The position numbers and the translations under genes are program-made. A model generated the notes under the pieces. It had not been told where the DNA came from and searched no databases. It saw only the letters and a list, made by a program, of their open reading frames with translations. From Opitutus sp. GAS368 (lineage in GTDB: Bacteria; Verrucomicrobiota; Verrucomicrobiia; Opitutales; Opitutaceae): a stretch of 64,000 nt of DNA. Where the stretch lies: NCBI GenBank assembly GCA_945903465.1, contig CAMDOF010000014.1, positions 20,015 to 84,014 on the forward strand, read 5' to 3'. How positions within the stretch are numbered: the stretch's first letter is position 1; each line of letters opens with the position of its first letter. Shown in pieces: positions 63,463 to 64,000 of the stretch.

Positions 63463-63918
63463 TTTACGGAAGTGTGCCTTGGGCCGGGCGTGGCGGTGGC
63501 TTGGTGAGTGGTGGCGAGGGCAGGGAGGGTGGAGGTCGGACGAGAGGGGAGGGCGAGTCTTTCAAGAGGAGGCTGAGGCCGCGTGGCCGGGGTGGGTCAG
63601 GCCGGGCACGGGGGGGCGGGCAGGCAGGTTCGCGTGGCGAGTGGGGGGCCCCGTGAGTTGGGGTTAGGGTCTTCGATGGTCTGGGCGAGCGCGTGGTTGG
63701 TGCTGTTTGGCGCGTCCTCGCTTGCGCGCAGGCGAGGCTAGCAGCCCGGTCGGACTTGGAAAAAAAGGCCTCTCCAATCGATTATTTGCGAGTTTGAGTT
63801 AATAAAAAGCGGAATATTGAGCCACAAACGCCCTCAAGCGGCTGAGTCCGACAGGCTACTAGTATTACTACGTTAAGTTAAGTGTTGCAGTTTTGCGCGG
63901 GCTCGTCGACGTTGGCGC
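63463..63918. other. Intergenic region, G-rich then AT-rich
   Basis: The first 200 bases have a strong G bias on the plus strand and no gene. From about 63770 the sequence turns AT-rich and holds an inverted repeat (see 63738-63862) and possible promoter elements (TTGAGTTAATAAAAAGC near 63795) before the right-edge gene. Confidence 0.4.
63738..63862. repeat. Imperfect inverted repeat pair, REP-like
   Basis: CTAGCAGCCCGGTCGGACT at 63738-63756 is matched in reverse complement by AGTCCGACAGGCTACTAG at 63845-63862, with two mismatches and one indel over about 19 bases and about 88 bases between the arms. It could be a REP-type palindrome pair, a MITE-like relic, or a long-range hairpin. No other copy was noticed in the window. 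Confidence 0.55.
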
Positions 63919-64000
63919 ATGGATTGGTCCGGACCACTTTTTCAACGCAGTGCCAGCCAGCTGCTCGGTTTCATGACGCCGGTGGTGGCGGAGCTTGGCC
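63919..64000 (+). CDS. Unknown gene, N-terminus only (runs off right edge)
   Basis: ATG at 63919 opens MDWSGPLFQRSASQLLGFMT and PVVAELG, and the frame stays open to the edge. Only 27 residues are visible, so the product cannot be named. There is no signal peptide. Confidence 0.4.
   Translation, partial: MDWSGPLFQRSASQLLGFMTPVVAELG

Overview
The window reads as a chromosomal segment of a GC-rich, Gram-negative, polysaccharide-degrading bacterium, most probably an Opitutaceae-like member of the Verrucomicrobiota. This rests on gene content, not on a database search. The signs are: a long-form IspG with a large insert; CdsA with an altered signature; an Opitutus-style set of secreted carbohydrate-active enzymes (GH67/GH20-like, PL10, CE15, DUF6807/PmoA); a complete rod-shape machinery; MoxR-DUF58-transglutaminase; and NfeD-FloA. 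I see no tRNA, rRNA or CRISPR array.

Layout. 1-1272: start of a secreted protein running off the left edge, then a Tat-exported intradiol dioxygenase-like protein. 1364-4250: a graveyard of mobile DNA with an IstB (IS21) tail carrying a frameshift, an IS110-type transposase piece with an internal stop, and a decayed group II intron with its reverse transcriptase in at least three frames. 4253-11123: an orphan Cache-HAMP membrane protein, a DUF4870 protein, a VOC protein, and a translationally coupled pair of a membrane-anchored subtilisin and a large exported glycosidase-like protein. 11441-14030: a small conserved-looking unknown gene, dnaA, and a 0.5 kb AT-rich intergenic stretch with two exact DnaA boxes, a candidate oriC. 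14030-20469: uppS-cdsA-dxr-rseP-ispG, an isoprenoid/envelope-lipid operon. 20615-28249: pterin dehydratase, acetyl-xylan-esterase-type hydrolase, a lipoprotein facing a purine-nucleoside phosphorylase, and moxR-DUF58-transglutaminase.

28236-33055: mreB-mreC-mreD-mrdA, the elongasome cluster (minus strand). 33385-38580: a U32 peptidase, an MFS exporter, a LysR regulator, and a small divergent membrane protein followed by a strong terminator. 39172-44519: tatA with a long His-rich tail, an aldose-1-epimerase relative, and the nfeD-nfeD-floA operon with an unknown membrane protein. 44817-48288: a RodZ-like protein and ftsK. 48394-51367: manA, grpE, dnaJ. 51412-55215: a xylose-type ABC importer (xylFGH). 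55240-56354: a heptose-phosphate adenylyltransferase-like gene and purN. 56593-63462: a plant-cell-wall degradation locus (PL10 pectate lyase, a large beta-helix/glycosidase-like protein broken by a frameshift at an A7 run, a DUF6807/PmoA-like protein, and a CE15-type esterase). 63919-64000: start of an unknown gene.

The genes fall into two functional blocks. One is core cell biology: replication initiation, isoprenoid and phospholipid synthesis, rod-shape growth, chromosome segregation and protein folding. The other is plant-polysaccharide use: pectin and glucuronoxylan enzymes, an esterase, a xylose importer and sugar epimerases. I did not find an unmistakably new defence or mobile system. 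The least explained pieces are the coupled subtilisin/glycosidase pair, the frameshifted beta-helix enzyme, the unknown gene next to dnaA, the His-rich TatA tail and the orphan Cache-HAMP protein.
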